NCBI RefSeq assembly: GCF_002351485.1 | Contig: NZ_NWMW01000001.1 | Coordinates: forward strand, 1,612,001 to 1,676,000 | Length of the DNA stretch: 64,000 bases | Direction: 5' to 3' | From: Sphingomonas spermidinifaciens | GTDB lineage: Bacteria; Pseudomonadota; Alphaproteobacteria; Sphingomonadales; Sphingomonadaceae | In this document: positions 36,019 through 44,668 of the stretch, piece by piece | Numbering within the stretch: the first letter of the stretch is position 1 | Layout: the number at the start of each line of letters is the position of its first letter | Position numbers and translations under genes: made by a program | The notes under the pieces: generated by a model | Seen by the model: the letters and a program-made list of their open reading frames with translations, nothing else | Told to the model about the DNA's origin: nothing | Database searches by the model: none

Positions 36019-37644
36019 ATGCCTTTCACCCCCGACATGCGCCGCAAGGTCGATCAGATCCGTGATTACCTGTACGGCGGCGGCTATCCCGACCCGCTGT
36101 CCAATGCGGAGCAGCTCAGCTTCCTGTTCTTTTTCTACATGATAGAGGGGATCGACGCCGCGAACGTGCGTCAGGCCAAGGCGACAAGCCGAGACTACGC
36201 CTCTCTGTTCGCGGGCGAATGGATAATCCGCAACCCGCTGAACGCCCCCGCAAAGGGCGTCGAGACGATGCCGCGCGACCGGATGCGCTGGTCGTCATGG
36301 GCGAATGCGATGTCCGGCGAGCAACTGGTCACCTTCGTTCGTGATGAGGTGTTCCCCTTCTTCGCGGGGATCGGTGACCAGTACGGCATGAGCTTCATGG
36401 CACAGGCGCGGCTCGCGATCGACGAGCCGACCGTGCTGACTCAGGTTGTCACGCTGGTTAACGAGCTCCGGCTCGAACAGGCAGACCCGGATACCAAGGG
36501 CGACCTCTTCGAACACGTGCTTCGGCAGATCAAGCAGGCAGGCGAGCTGGGGCAGTTCCGTACACCGCGGCATATCATCCGCGCCATTGTCGATCTGGTC
36601 CATCCGCAGATCGGCGAGACGGTCTATGACCCCGCGGCCGGGACGGCCGGCTTCCTCGTGGCGGCCTATGAGCACATCCGCCTCGCCAACTCGTCGGCGA
36701 ACGGTCGCGATGTCGCGGAGCTGGAGGGCAAGACGTTCGAGCGCGGGTTCGGCGATCGGCTGAACCAGGGGCAATGGCGCAAGCTCCAGACCGAGACCTT
36801 CTACGGGAACGACGTCGACCCCAAGATGGTCAGCCTCGCCAGCATGAACCTGGCGCTACGTGGGCTGCCCGACGTTCGCATCCTGAAGCGCAACGTGCTG
36901 ACCACCAGCTTCGACCGTCAGGCGAAGGCGGAGAAGGCGCTGCCGCTCGACGGTTATGACGTGATCCTGGCGAACCCGCCCTTCTCAGGCAGGATCGACC
37001 GCGACCGGATCGTCGACGACGTGAAGATCGGGACGAGCACGGCGACCGAGCTGCTGTTCGTCAAGTACATGATCGACAACTTGAAGCCGGGCGGCCGGTG
37101 CGGCGTGGTCGTTCCCGAAGGCGTGCTGTTCGGCTCCACGGGCGCACACCGGGAGCTGCGCCGGATGCTGATGCAGAACAACCAAGTCGAGGCGGTGCTG
37201 TCGCTGCCCGGCGGCGTGTTCCAGCCCTATTCGGGGGTGAAGACGAGCGTGCTGGTCTTCCGCCAGGGCGGTCGGACCGAGCGCGTCATGTTCCTCCACG
37301 CCAGCAACGATGGTTTCAAGCTCGACGCCAATCACGATCAGCCGATCGAAGCGGACGACCTCCCCGGCCTGCTCGCCGCCTTCAACAGCCGAGAAGAGAT
37401 GTGGGCGGATTGGCAGGCGCGCGACCCCGCCGCACCCTGGACCGAGAATTGGTGGTTCGCTGACACAGCCGCGATCGAGCGCGAGGACTGGAACCTCTCG
37501 GCCTCCCGCTACCGCCCCGAGAGCCGCGAGGCGGCAGAGCATCGGAACCCGCGCGAGCTGCTCCAGGAGTTGGAGGAAGACGTGCAGGCGGTGCTTGGCG
37601 ACATCCAGACGCTGGCGGCCGAACTGCGGGGAGAGGCGGCGTGA
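36019..37644 (+). CDS. hsdM: Type I restriction-modification methyltransferase subunit
   Basis: A 541-residue N6-adenine methyltransferase. The N-terminal helical HsdM_N domain (RRKVDQIRDYLYGGGYPDP) precedes the catalytic domain, with the SAM motif VYDPAAGTAGFLVAAYE near residue 210 and the catalytic NPPF motif in DVILANPPFSGRID near 320. It protects the site specified by HsdS and is needed for cleavage. It starts 12 bases after hsdR and its stop overlaps the GTG of hsdS by four bases. Confidence 0.94.
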   Translation: MPFTPDMRRKVDQIRDYLYGGGYPDPLSNAEQLSFLFFFYMIEGIDAANVRQAKATSRDYASLFAGEWIIRNPLNAPAKGVETMPRDRMRWSSWANAMSGEQLVTFVRDEVFPFFAGIGDQYGMSFMAQARLAIDEPTVLTQVVTLVNELRLEQADPDTKGDLFEHVLRQIKQAGELGQFRTPRHIIRAIVDLVHPQIGETVYDPAAGTAGFLVAAYEHIRLANSSANGRDVAELEGKTFERGFGDRLNQGQWRKLQTETFYGNDVDPKMVSLASMNLALRGLPDVRILKRNVLTTSFDRQAKAEKALPLDGYDVILANPPFSGRIDRDRIVDDVKIGTSTATELLFVKYMIDNLKPGGRCGVVVPEGVLFGSTGAHRELRRMLMQNNQVEAVLSLPGGVFQPYSGVKTSVLVFRQGGRTERVMFLHASNDGFKLDANHDQPIEADDLPGLLAAFNSREEMWADWQARDPAAPWTENWWFADTAAIEREDWNLSASRYRPESREAAEHRNPRELLQELEEDVQAVLGDIQTLAAELRGEAA

Positions 37645-38786
37645 GCGGATGGCCCTCAGTTCGGTTGGATACAGTCGCTAGTGTGATTCGCGGGGTCACG
37701 TTTGGAAAGGGCGACGTGATCCTAGCTCCCGTCGAAGGCGACATTCCGGTCCTCCGTGCCGGAAACATCGATAGGCAATTGATTCTTGATGATGATCTTG
37801 TCTGGCTGCCGAAGCGGGTCGTTCGTGAGAGTCAGTTGCTTCGATGCCATGACATCGTGATGTGCATGTCGTCGGGTAGCGCTGCAATCGTTGGGAAAAG
37901 CGCGCTTCTGGAAAAAGAGTGGACTGGCTCGTTCGGCGCATTTTGCGCCGCTATCAGGGCGAAGCCGGCGAAAGTGGAAGCCAAGTTTCTCGCACATCTT
38001 TTTCAGGGTGCTGCGTTCCGCTGCTGGGCAAGTGCGGCTCAGGGTAACAACATCAAGAACCTCAACAAGTCCGCTTTGGAAGGCTATGTGTTTCGGCTTC
38101 CGCCGCGCGACGAGCAGCGGCGGATCGTTCGGCTGCTGGACCGGGCCGCGGAGATCAGGCGCCGTGCCGACGCCGCCCGCGCGAAGGCCCGCGCCATCAT
38201 CCCCGCTGTCTTCCTCGACATGTTCGGCGATCCGGCGACCAATCCGAACGGATGGCCTGAGCACGCGCTGACGGAGCTGTGCCGGCCCCGACAGTGGAAA
38301 ACTATAACAGGTGCAGAGCTGCTGCCTTCCGGCTTCCCGGTCTATGGCGCGAACGGGGTGATCGGTTTCTATTCGGATTACAATCACGAGGAGCCGGTGA
38401 TCGCTGTCACATGCCGCGGTGCGACTTGCGGGACGGTCAACGTCACCGTGCCACGCTCGTACGTGACCGGCAACGCTATGTGCCTGGACGACCCCTCGCC
38501 GAAGCTGGAGCTGGAGTACCTCGCGACTGCTCTGCGACTTCGAGGATTCAGGGATGCAATTACTGGCGCAGCACAGCCTCAGATCACGAGGCAAGCGCTG
38601 ACTGTGGTGAACGTGCCTGTACCTCCGTCCTCACTCCAAAGGGCCTTCGCCGAACAGGCCCAACGCCTCGAAGCTACCGCTCGCGCCCTCGACGCCGCCG
38701 CCGCCAAGGCGGAAGCCATGGCCGCCGCCCTCTCGGCCGAGGTGTTCGCTCCCGAGGCGGCAACGACATTACGCGATGCCGCTTGA
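37641..38786 (+). CDS. hsdS: Type I restriction-modification specificity subunit
   Basis: A 381-residue specificity subunit with two target-recognition domains (about residues 5-150 and 205-335). Each is followed by a helical spacer: RDEQRRIVRLLDRAAEIRRR near 160, and an alanine-rich coiled coil ending AEAMAAALSAEVFAPE. The start is GTG at 37641, overlapping the hsdM stop. The first recognition domain is AT-richer than the rest, in line with exchange of these domains by recombination. Its own last 11 bases overlap the start of darT, which is unusual. Confidence 0.92.
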   Translation: MSGWPSVRLDTVASVIRGVTFGKGDVILAPVEGDIPVLRAGNIDRQLILDDDLVWLPKRVVRESQLLRCHDIVMCMSSGSAAIVGKSALLEKEWTGSFGAFCAAIRAKPAKVEAKFLAHLFQGAAFRCWASAAQGNNIKNLNKSALEGYVFRLPPRDEQRRIVRLLDRAAEIRRRADAARAKARAIIPAVFLDMFGDPATNPNGWPEHALTELCRPRQWKTITGAELLPSGFPVYGANGVIGFYSDYNHEEPVIAVTCRGATCGTVNVTVPRSYVTGNAMCLDDPSPKLELEYLATALRLRGFRDAITGAAQPQITRQALTVVNVPVPPSSLQRAFAEQAQRLEATARALDAAAAKAEAMAAALSAEVFAPEAATTLRDAA

Positions 38787-39420
38787 CCTCACCCCCGAGC
38801 GCGGCCTGCTGTTCCGGATCACGCACGTCGCGAACGTGCCGTGGCTCCTATCGCACGGCCTGCACGCTGCCAGGGGTGCCGCGGCCGATCCCAACTTCGT
38901 GCCGATCGGCAACCCGGACCTGATCGACAAGCGAACCCGTCGGGCTGTTCCCATCCCGCCGGGCGGCATGCTCTCCGACTACGTCCCGTTCTACTTCACG
39001 CCCAAGTCACCCATGCTGCTCAACATCAAGACCGGATACAACGGCGTCACGCGTCGCTCGAACGACGAAATCGCGATCTTGGTCTCGTCATGTCAGACGA
39101 TGACGGCGCGAGGCGTGACGATGCTCTTCACCGACCGGCACGCTTACACGGCGACGGCGGCTTGGTCCGGCGCTGCTACCGACCTCGCCGACATGCTCGA
39201 TTGGGACATACTGCGCCGGCATGACTTTGCCCGGAGCGACGCCTATCCCGACAAGATGGAACGCTACCAAGCCGAGGCGCTGGCGCACCAGCACGTGCCC
39301 CCGTCAGCGCTGCTCGGGATCGGCTGCGCATCCGAAGGCGTTCGGCCTCCGCTTGAGGCGGCAGTCGCCAAGGCTGGAACCAGTGTCAAAGTCTTCGTAC
39401 GTCCAGGGTGGTACTTCTGA
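38776..39420 (+). CDS. darT: DarT, DNA ADP-ribosyltransferase toxin
   Basis: A 214-residue DUF4433 toxin that ADP-ribosylates thymidine in single-stranded DNA. The NAD-binding start has RGLLFRITHVANVPWLLSHG, as in DarT, and YVPFYFTPKSPMLLNIKTG is the conserved core. The catalytic Glu is probably in MERYQAEALAHQHVP (Glu167). It overlaps hsdS by 11 bases and shares one base with the macro-domain antitoxin. DarTG is a known anti-phage system that stops viral DNA replication, so this fits a defence role beside restriction. Confidence 0.9.
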   Translation: MPLDLTPERGLLFRITHVANVPWLLSHGLHAARGAAADPNFVPIGNPDLIDKRTRRAVPIPPGGMLSDYVPFYFTPKSPMLLNIKTGYNGVTRRSNDEIAILVSSCQTMTARGVTMLFTDRHAYTATAAWSGAATDLADMLDWDILRRHDFARSDAYPDKMERYQAEALAHQHVPPSALLGIGCASEGVRPPLEAAVAKAGTSVKVFVRPGWYF

Positions 39421-40505
39421 TGATTCGATTCACCCAAGGCAATCTGTTGGACGCCGATGTCGAGGCGTTGGTCAACACCGTCAACACGGTGGGGGTCAGC
39501 GGCAAGGGCATTGCGCTGATGTTCAAGGAAGCGTTTCCGGAGAACTTCAGGTCGTATGAGGCGGCGAGCAAGGCCGGTGAGATCGCGCCCGGCGGGCTCT
39601 TCATCACCGAGCGGCATGACATGCTCGGGCCTCGCTATATCGTCAACTTCGCGACCAAGAAGCACTGGCGGCACCCATCCAAACTGGAATGGATTCGGGA
39701 TGGTCTCGAAGCTCTCAAGCGGGAGATTGGGGCTCGGGGTATTCGATCCGTCGCCATTCCTCCGCTGGGTGCCGGTAACGGCGGACTCCGCTGGGGAGAA
39801 GTGAAGCCTTTGATCGTCGAAGCACTACGGGACGCTGATTGTGAGATCGTCGTCTATGAGCCGACCCAGACCTATCAGAATGTGGTGAAGCGACATGGCG
39901 TCGAGAAGCTGACGCCCGCCCGTGCCCTGATGGCCGAGATGATCCGGCGTTATGAAGTGCTGGGCTTCGACTGTTCCATTTTGGAGGCTCAGAAGCTGGG
40001 GTGGTTCCTGAAGCGGACGATTGTGCGGCTAGGCCTCTCGAACCCGATCGCCGACGATTTCGCTGCCAATCGGTACGGCCCATACTCCGACAAGATTCGC
40101 CACCTGCTGGACAGCTTGGACGGTAGCTATCTCGAATGCGAACGCCGGGTTGCGGACGCGCGGCCCTTCGACCCGATCCGTTTCCGCCATGATCGTCAAG
40201 ACAGGGTCAGCGCGTACCTCACCTCTCCAGAGGCGTCCGCATACCGTCCGGCGCTCGATGCAGCGGCGGACCTGATCGATGGGTTCCAGTCTCCCCATGG
40301 CCTGGAGTTGCTTGCCACGGTGGACTGGCTTCACGAGGCATCAGGCGTCGAACTCTCGGTCGACCACATGATGCAGGCGATCGCTACCTGGCCTGGGCCA
40401 GACGGTGCCGCCGAACGGAAGAGCCGGATCTTCAATCGGCATCATGTCGAGGCGGCAGTGGCGCAGTTGCAAACGTTTTCGTCGCGGGCTGCTCTCACCT
40501 CCTAA
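39420..40505 (+). CDS. darG: DarG, macrodomain antitoxin
   Basis: A 361-residue antitoxin. Residues 1-150 form a macrodomain that removes ADP-ribose from DNA: FTQGNLLDADVEALVNTVN, GVSGKGIALMFKEAFP and AIPPLGAGNGGLRW carry the ADP-ribose contacts. The C-terminal 200 residues resemble the DarT-binding half of DarG (ARALMAEMIRRYEVLGFDCS, then a helical region). The ATG at 39420 overlaps the darT stop (TGATG); a GTG 12 bases earlier is possible. It ends the phd-hsdRMS-darTG run; a 94-base gap follows. Confidence 0.9.
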   Translation: MIRFTQGNLLDADVEALVNTVNTVGVSGKGIALMFKEAFPENFRSYEAASKAGEIAPGGLFITERHDMLGPRYIVNFATKKHWRHPSKLEWIRDGLEALKREIGARGIRSVAIPPLGAGNGGLRWGEVKPLIVEALRDADCEIVVYEPTQTYQNVVKRHGVEKLTPARALMAEMIRRYEVLGFDCSILEAQKLGWFLKRTIVRLGLSNPIADDFAANRYGPYSDKIRHLLDSLDGSYLECERRVADARPFDPIRFRHDRQDRVSAYLTSPEASAYRPALDAAADLIDGFQSPHGLELLATVDWLHEASGVELSVDHMMQAIATWPGPDGAAERKSRIFNRHHVEAAVAQLQTFSSRAALTS

Positions 40506-40599
40506 CCCGGCGGCCTGCAAAATATCTTCGCCATCCTCTTGCCTTGTGCAAAAATCCGGAGCATAAATCAGCCCGACGATGGCGAGGGCGGAGGCGAGT

Positions 40600-41313
40600 G
40601 TGACTGTGGACGAGATCAAAGCCCGTGTGGTCGGCACGCTGCCGCGCGACCTAATCATTGATCTTCTCGACACGGCGGTGTCACGCGCGCGTCAAGCGCA
40701 CGAACTCATCCGCGATAATACGGACCTGTCTGGGCGTAGCGCTCGCGGACTGGAAGGACAGGCGCGCTTTCGCCTCATGGAAAAGGGCTTTCAAGACGCG
40801 TGCGAAGCTCATGGCGGCTTGCGACTGGAAGGGGACATAATCCCTGGCACCGACCTTCGTTACTTCCAACCATTCATGCGATTCGGGGGTGACGGACCTG
40901 GAGTGCTGCTTGGCCTGGCATCAATGCCGGAGCCCAGAGAGCTGCCGACTAGGAATCAATCGAGACTGGCGGGCGTCACACTCAATTACCGACTGACCCC
41001 GCGTCTGGACCTTGAGGATGACGGCAGTACGGCGCAGCCGGGCGACATCTTCGTACTGCTACTGTTCGCCCGAGACCCTTCGCAGGGCGGCCGTTTGCAA
41101 GAAGTCGCCATTGGCGTGATCGATACGGAGTATCAGGGCTATCTGGCATACGAGACCGTAGAGTCGTTGATGAAGGCGTATGCTCCGTCGACATCGGGAG
41201 CCGATACTGTGCCGGACGGGGAGCCGCTCGTCAGGTTGAAGCGGAAGCCGAAAGCCTTCAGGCCGCCGGAGCAGCCGGACTCGGATGAGGCGGTCGACGG
41301 TTCGGCGGAATAG
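40600..41313 (+). CDS. Hypothetical protein paired with the XRE/metallopeptidase gene
   Basis: A 237-residue protein not recognised as a named family. The N-terminal third is helical (DEIKARVVGTLPRDLIIDLL, then RQAHELIRDNTDLSG and RSARGLEGQARFRLMEKGF). The middle is beta-rich (TPRLDLEDDGSTAQPGDIFV, LLLFARDPSQGGRLQEVAIG). The end is acidic. There are no signal or membrane segments. The GTG at 40600 is preferred over the ATG at 40579 because a GGAG Shine-Dalgarno lies properly before it. The XRE/metallopeptidase gene starts 12 bases after its stop, so the two form an operon, possibly a toxin-antitoxin or defence pair. Confidence 0.75.
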   Translation: MTVDEIKARVVGTLPRDLIIDLLDTAVSRARQAHELIRDNTDLSGRSARGLEGQARFRLMEKGFQDACEAHGGLRLEGDIIPGTDLRYFQPFMRFGGDGPGVLLGLASMPEPRELPTRNQSRLAGVTLNYRLTPRLDLEDDGSTAQPGDIFVLLLFARDPSQGGRLQEVAIGVIDTEYQGYLAYETVESLMKAYAPSTSGADTVPDGEPLVRLKRKPKAFRPPEQPDSDEAVDGSAE

Positions 41314-41325
41314 ACGACTACGGCT

Positions 41326-42516
41326 ATGCCCATCGGCACACCAGGCTTCGAGCCCGGCCGCCTTACGGAGGTCAGGGCAGCGCGACGGATTCCGAGCATG
41401 TCCGCGTTGGCGCGGGCAATGAGCTTGAATCCAAGTACCGTTTCCCGATGGGAGGAGGGAAGCTCAGCTCCTGATCCAGATACGTTGACCCGGCTAGCGG
41501 CTTTCCTGGGGGTGCGACCGGAGTTCTTCTTTCGACCCGAACGCATCTCAGCACGACCGATGTTTCTAAGGTCGCTTTCTTCCACGCTGGTTCGTGATCT
41601 GCAGTATCAGCGAGCTCAAATGCGCTGGCTGCAAGAGATCAGTCACACGGTGGAGCATTACGTAGACCTACCGGAAGTTGGCATTCCTGATGTCATGGCG
41701 GGGGCAAGCTATAATCAGCTTCGCGGTGAAGACCTCGAACGCATTGCGCTCGACCTACGCCGACACTGGCGGCTCGGCGACGGTCCGTGTGGTGATATGA
41801 TCCAGGTCCTCGAACGCTTCGGCTTCATTGTCAGCGTTATTGAAATGGGGACGGTGAAGCTGGATGGGCTTTGCAGTTGGTCGCCAAACGATGACCGACC
41901 TCATATCCTGCTTGCTAGTGATAAGATGTCCTTTGCGCGTCGGCAAATGGACGCCGCACACGAGATGGCGCACGCTATTCTTCACCGTGATGTCACAAAT
42001 GAGCAATTGAAGCGTGACCTCAAGCTCATTGAGACACAGGCGTTCCGGTTGGCTAGTGCGTTCTTGCTTCCGTCGACCAGTTACCCGGTCGAGATGCGTT
42101 TTCCATCGCTCGCGACCTTGGTGACGGCCAAAGAACGCTGGCGTGTCTCAATCAAAGCGCAGATTAAGCGCCTAGCCGATCTTGACGTTATCCCGGCCGA
42201 CTTTGCCACCCACCTGTATAAGCTCTACTCCGCCAAGGGTTGGACCAAGGAGGAGCCGTTCGATCGTCAGTGGACACCAACCGAACCCCGCGTGCTTCGT
42301 GACGCTCTCCACCTGATCGTTGATGGGGGTGTTCGGTCAAAAGCAGACCTGCTCGCGCTCGAATTTACGATCCCGGCGGGCGATGTTGAGAATCTCACGG
42401 GCCTACCGCCAGGCTGGTTTACCCATGAGGCAGCGACAGTAGTCCGGCTTAAGCCGGGGGTTGGCCAAACGTCCCCAGGGACGGAGCCGGGCGAGGTGGT
42501 TCCGTTTCGTCGGTAG
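41326..42516 (+). CDS. XRE regulator fused to an ImmA/IrrE-type metallopeptidase
   Basis: A 396-residue two-domain protein. Residues 8-70 are an XRE helix-turn-helix (RLTEVRAARRIPSMSALARA, then LNPSTVSRWEEGS). Residues 120-250 are an ImmA/IrrE (COG2856) metallopeptidase with the zinc site DAAHEMAHAILHRD near residue 208. In known systems such peptidases cleave a paired repressor and release a stress, phage or mobile-element response. Here the natural partner is the unknown protein encoded 12 bases upstream. The DNA is AT-richer than the chromosome around it. Confidence 0.88.
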   Translation: MPIGTPGFEPGRLTEVRAARRIPSMSALARAMSLNPSTVSRWEEGSSAPDPDTLTRLAAFLGVRPEFFFRPERISARPMFLRSLSSTLVRDLQYQRAQMRWLQEISHTVEHYVDLPEVGIPDVMAGASYNQLRGEDLERIALDLRRHWRLGDGPCGDMIQVLERFGFIVSVIEMGTVKLDGLCSWSPNDDRPHILLASDKMSFARRQMDAAHEMAHAILHRDVTNEQLKRDLKLIETQAFRLASAFLLPSTSYPVEMRFPSLATLVTAKERWRVSIKAQIKRLADLDVIPADFATHLYKLYSAKGWTKEEPFDRQWTPTEPRVLRDALHLIVDGGVRSKADLLALEFTIPAGDVENLTGLPPGWFTHEAATVVRLKPGVGQTSPGTEPGEVVPFRR

Positions 42517-42597
42517 GCTGGCGGTAGGAACAGCCGTGCCCGGGAGAGGAGCGCACGCTTTAAGTATCATAGTGCTACAGCGAACATGTAGTTCTCA

Positions 42598-42768
42598 TCA
42601 TCGTATGCGCTGGTGCGCCAACCTGTTCAGCGCTGGCGGGGTGTCCGTGGCGAGTTTCGCCAAGGAGTGCTTCCGCCCGGTGATGCGGATCTGCTCGTTC
42701 CCGACCTCGGCATGGTCGATAAGCAGGCGGACGCACGCCGAGGCGACTGGCGCACGTTTCCGCTGACG
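42598..42768 (-). pseudogene. C-terminal relic of a second serine recombinase
   Basis: The frame reads VRLLIDHAEVGNEQIRITGR followed by KHSLAKLA. This matches in pattern the end of the intact recombinase ([20 protein letters not shown], then TELLRTL): the hydrophobic strand, the E-x-x-x-x-x-I-R/V core and the Lys/Leu tail align. The rest of the gene is gone. The relic abuts the second copy of the tRNA-end sequence on its C-terminal side, the same layout as the intact gene has at the tRNA. The other bases of the 416-base gap (42517-42932) hold no gene I can support. Confidence 0.6.
42612..42620 (+). other. Candidate attR core
   Basis: GGTGCGCCA repeats the tRNA-Arg 3' end in the same orientation, with one more matching C two bases upstream. 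Nine bases alone could be chance, but the recombinase relic touching it supports an att site. Confidence 0.45.
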
Positions 42769-42932
42769 CCACGAACCGACGGCTGACTGCGCTGGGGACA
42801 GCGCCTCAAGCTGATCGGCCGGTCGCAGGCAACGTGTCGGGCTCTTTCTAAAAGCGCGGTGCCGGCCTGGTGTGAGAGTGCAAATCGACACCAAGCAGAC
42901 CGGCAACCTCGGTCGTGCCATCTCTTCATTAG

Positions 42933-44618
42933 TCACGAGGTCGGATCGGTGGACGCGTATCCGATCGCGGAGAGCGCAGCGGCACCTCGCCGCTCCAACA
43001 GTTGTTGCAGATAAAGACTGGCCGGAGCGACCTTGCTCCCGGACGCGTCAAAGGTCCCCGGCTCCGTGACGCTAACGGCGCTGCCGACACAACCGATGCA
43101 CCAGTTGATCGTACCGGGTGCGCTCTGGACGGCAAAATAGGGAGAGGTGACGTTCCACGCGACCGACCATCCGGTCGTCCATCCGTGGCCCGTGCCAAGG
43201 TTGCGCCTATTGGTGAACGCGATTCCCGGCGTCGTCGACGATCCGCCCTGAAGCGAGGAACTGTCGACAAGCACGCCCGTGTACCAACGCTGATGCGGCG
43301 CCACGCCTCGACTACCCGGTCCGCCGATGAAGTTGAGAAGGACCGTCGGCCCGACGCCGGGCCCGCCGGTTACGAAGCCCCAATTGCCAGCGGTCAGAGC
43401 CTGACAGCGATTGAGCAGCACCTGCGATCCGGTCACGCTGAAATCCGCTGTCGGCGCGGCATTGCTCTGCGTCACCGTGCCGGTCGTGACGACGCGCTCG
43501 AAGGTGATCTGTTGCGCGTCGCGAGCGACATTGAAGCTGTTCTGCAGGTCCTGCCCGACCACGTCGTTCAGATATCCGTTGATGACGTTGCTGAACGTTG
43601 CGCCCGAATAGACGGTGCTGCCTGCCGGGGCGACGATCTTGAGGTGCTCAACCCCCACCCATGAGACGCGGGCCGGATAGTCGACCCGGCTGAGCGTCCC
43701 GACCGGCGAGCCGAGATAGGTCGCATCGAACGAATCGGTGATCGGCGCATCGAACCGGATGGTCTTCGTGCCGGCGTCGATCGAACTGATCGCACGGGGC
43801 GTCGCAATCACCGTGCCGGGCGCGATCCACGTCTGCGGCGCGCCGTCGCGGGTCAATGTGTCCATACCCATGAAGCGGAGCCAGGCCGCCGTCACCGTGC
43901 GGGACAGCTGGACCCGCTGGCCAACGGCAAAGCCCGCAACGCTTTCCACGCGAACTGAATCGCTGCCCGACTTGATATAGGACGACGTCAGGCTGACAGT
44001 GTTGGACAGCACCGGCGCCTGTGCCGTGCCGATATTGAAAGCGCGAAAGCCGGTCGTGCCGGTCATCTGAATGATCGTGCCGTTGGTACCCGTCCCGCTG
44101 CCGGCAACGACGACGCCGGCCGCATTGATCGCGAGCGGCCGGCTGATCCTGAACGTCCCGACGCCGAGCTTTACAGCGCCGCGGTACCGGTCGCTTCCCC
44201 GGTCGCGCGCGGACACTGTGTCGATCGCGGCCTGGATCGCTGCGGTATCGTCGCCGCCCGATGGTGACAGCGTGACGCGCACGGGCACGTCCGTCGGCAA
44301 TGCGACGCCGCCACCGGCATATCCCGCCGACGAGAAGTCCATGATGCGGTCACCCTTGGCCGTCGTCTGATAGGCGAGCGAGCCGTTGACGATCTTGGCC
44401 CAGTTACTCGTCGGGGTCACCGCTTCCAACGCATCGCTGGAAACAGCCGTCGGCTGACCCTGAGGGAATACGGTCGTTTCCGCTTGCGGCGCAATTCTCA
44501 CCGCGGGCTGGGAGCGCGCAACCTCGTATGCCCCCACCAATCCAAGCTCATTCGCCATCGCCAGCCCGGCAACCGCCGAGATCGAGGCGATGAATAGGTT
44601 CTGATGCCCGCGTTTCAT
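42933..44618 (-). CDS. Secreted right-handed beta-helix enzyme (pectate-lyase superfamily)
   Basis: A 561-residue exported protein with an N-terminal signal segment (FIASISAVAGLAMANELGL). It opens its main domain with DDTAAIQAAIDTVSARD near residue 120, the Pect-lyase/rhamnogalacturonase/epimerase entry motif (PF12708), and continues as beta-helix coils rich in G, N, T and V (GVVVAGSGTGTNGTIIQMTG, then NRCQALTAGNWGFVTGG). It could be a lyase, hydrolase or epimerase acting on an acidic polysaccharide outside the cell. It is 50 bases downstream of a TonB receptor, so it is probably made with it. The exact family is not identified. Confidence 0.78.
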   Translation of the reverse strand: MKRGHQNLFIASISAVAGLAMANELGLVGAYEVARSQPAVRIAPQAETTVFPQGQPTAVSSDALEAVTPTSNWAKIVNGSLAYQTTAKGDRIMDFSSAGYAGGGVALPTDVPVRVTLSPSGGDDTAAIQAAIDTVSARDRGSDRYRGAVKLGVGTFRISRPLAINAAGVVVAGSGTGTNGTIIQMTGTTGFRAFNIGTAQAPVLSNTVSLTSSYIKSGSDSVRVESVAGFAVGQRVQLSRTVTAAWLRFMGMDTLTRDGAPQTWIAPGTVIATPRAISSIDAGTKTIRFDAPITDSFDATYLGSPVGTLSRVDYPARVSWVGVEHLKIVAPAGSTVYSGATFSNVINGYLNDVVGQDLQNSFNVARDAQQITFERVVTTGTVTQSNAAPTADFSVTGSQVLLNRCQALTAGNWGFVTGGPGVGPTVLLNFIGGPGSRGVAPHQRWYTGVLVDSSSLQGGSSTTPGIAFTNRRNLGTGHGWTTGWSVAWNVTSPYFAVQSAPGTINWCIGCVGSAVSVTEPGTFDASGSKVAPASLYLQQLLERRGAAALSAIGYASTDPTS

Positions 44619-44668
44619 GGACTACCTCTCAACCGGAAGGTGATGGGGGGTTCAGGATGTCTGTCTCG

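Noticed and set aside
42598..42936. Complete 112-residue hypothetical gene
   Set aside because: Only the C-terminal half resembles a protein, and it matches the end of a serine recombinase, so it is called a relic.
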